Source: Motacilla alba alba (Eukaryota > Chordata > Aves > Passeriformes > Motacillidae). Taken from it: a stretch of 64,000 bases of DNA. The notes beneath the pieces were generated by a model. That model worked only from the letters and a program-made list of their open reading frames with translations, did not search any database and was not told the DNA's origin. Shown here piece by piece: positions 63,728-64,000 of this stretch (within the stretch, counting starts at the first letter, position 1; each line of letters begins with the position of its first letter). Location of the stretch: NCBI RefSeq assembly GCF_015832195.1, contig NC_052018.1:39809052-39873051 (forward strand). Direction: 5' to 3'. The translations under genes were made by a program, and so were the position numbers.

Positions 63728-64000
63728 TTCAAAATATCTTAATACCATAAATTTTTCATCATATAGATGGGTTTGAATGATGAAACTTCTCTGAATTAGG
63801 TACTCTAGCTACAACTTTATTTTCAGGATTTTTCATTATCCGTTGTGGAATTTACAGCTGCAGGAAATATTCATCCATGCAAGCAGTGTTATTTTTAAAC
63901 AACATAGTGGAATGTCCTTGCCATCCTCTAAGTAAAACACCCCTGCAATGAGTAGCAATCTTCAAATAAGTGAGGTTGCTTAGAACCTCATCTTACCTGA

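Larger units (their letters stand above)
57816..64000. other. Downstream, presumably intergenic region
   Basis: No exon is recognised on either strand. In other vertebrates MMS22L lies beyond KLHL32 in convergent orientation, but no MMS22L-like coding is seen before the window ends. The stretch holds a T/G-rich low-complexity tract at 58931-58991, a CA repeat at 62919-62938, a candidate conserved stretch at 61750-62220 and an ERVL-like LTR at 63183. Confidence 0.7.

Overview
The window is vertebrate nuclear DNA, almost certainly from a bird. It is AT-rich and intron-dominated. Its few coding pieces have canonical AG/GT splice edges. The recognisable repeats are avian-type CR1 LINE fragments, several ending in the 'attctatgattc' type 3' tail, plus LTRs of the kind common in bird genomes. 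Nothing suggests bacterial, phage or plasmid DNA, and I see no operons, tRNA or rRNA genes, or CRISPR array. The species cannot be fixed by reading alone. The ERVL-like LTR type hints at a non-galliform bird, but that is weak.

The only protein-coding gene I can support is the 3' three-quarters of KLHL32 (kelch-like family member 32) on the + strand. Six coding exons lie at 18887-19102, 40396-41122, 50627-50685, 53085-53277, 55375-55469 and 57249-57410. They join in frame to 1452 nt, which is 483 residues plus a stop. KLHL32 is about 620 residues long in other vertebrates, so about 137 N-terminal residues (the BTB domain) must be encoded upstream of the window. The in-window part holds the BACK domain and a six-bladed kelch propeller. 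By family, the product is a presumed substrate adaptor of a CUL3 ubiquitin ligase.

Layout: 1-18886 is the tail of an upstream intron with three CR1 copies and one older CR1-like fragment. 19103-40395 is a 21.3 kb intron with a CR1, a minus-strand LTR, simple repeats, an old CR1/L3-like fragment and a 33 kb zone that looks like conserved non-coding DNA. 41123-50626 is a 9.5 kb intron with a CR1 and a solo ERVL-like LTR flanked by a 5-bp target-site duplication. The last three introns are short (1.8-2.4 kb); one carries a CpG-rich block and another a CR1. A short 3' UTR with a candidate poly(A) signal follows the stop. 57816-64000 looks intergenic and holds a second LTR of the same family.

I did not find a new biological system. 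The most useful leads are the LTRs around and within KLHL32, the CpG-rich intronic block at about 51.66-52.05 kb, the candidate regulatory DNA at 32.8-33.9 kb and the exon phases that make adjacent exon pairs removable in frame.
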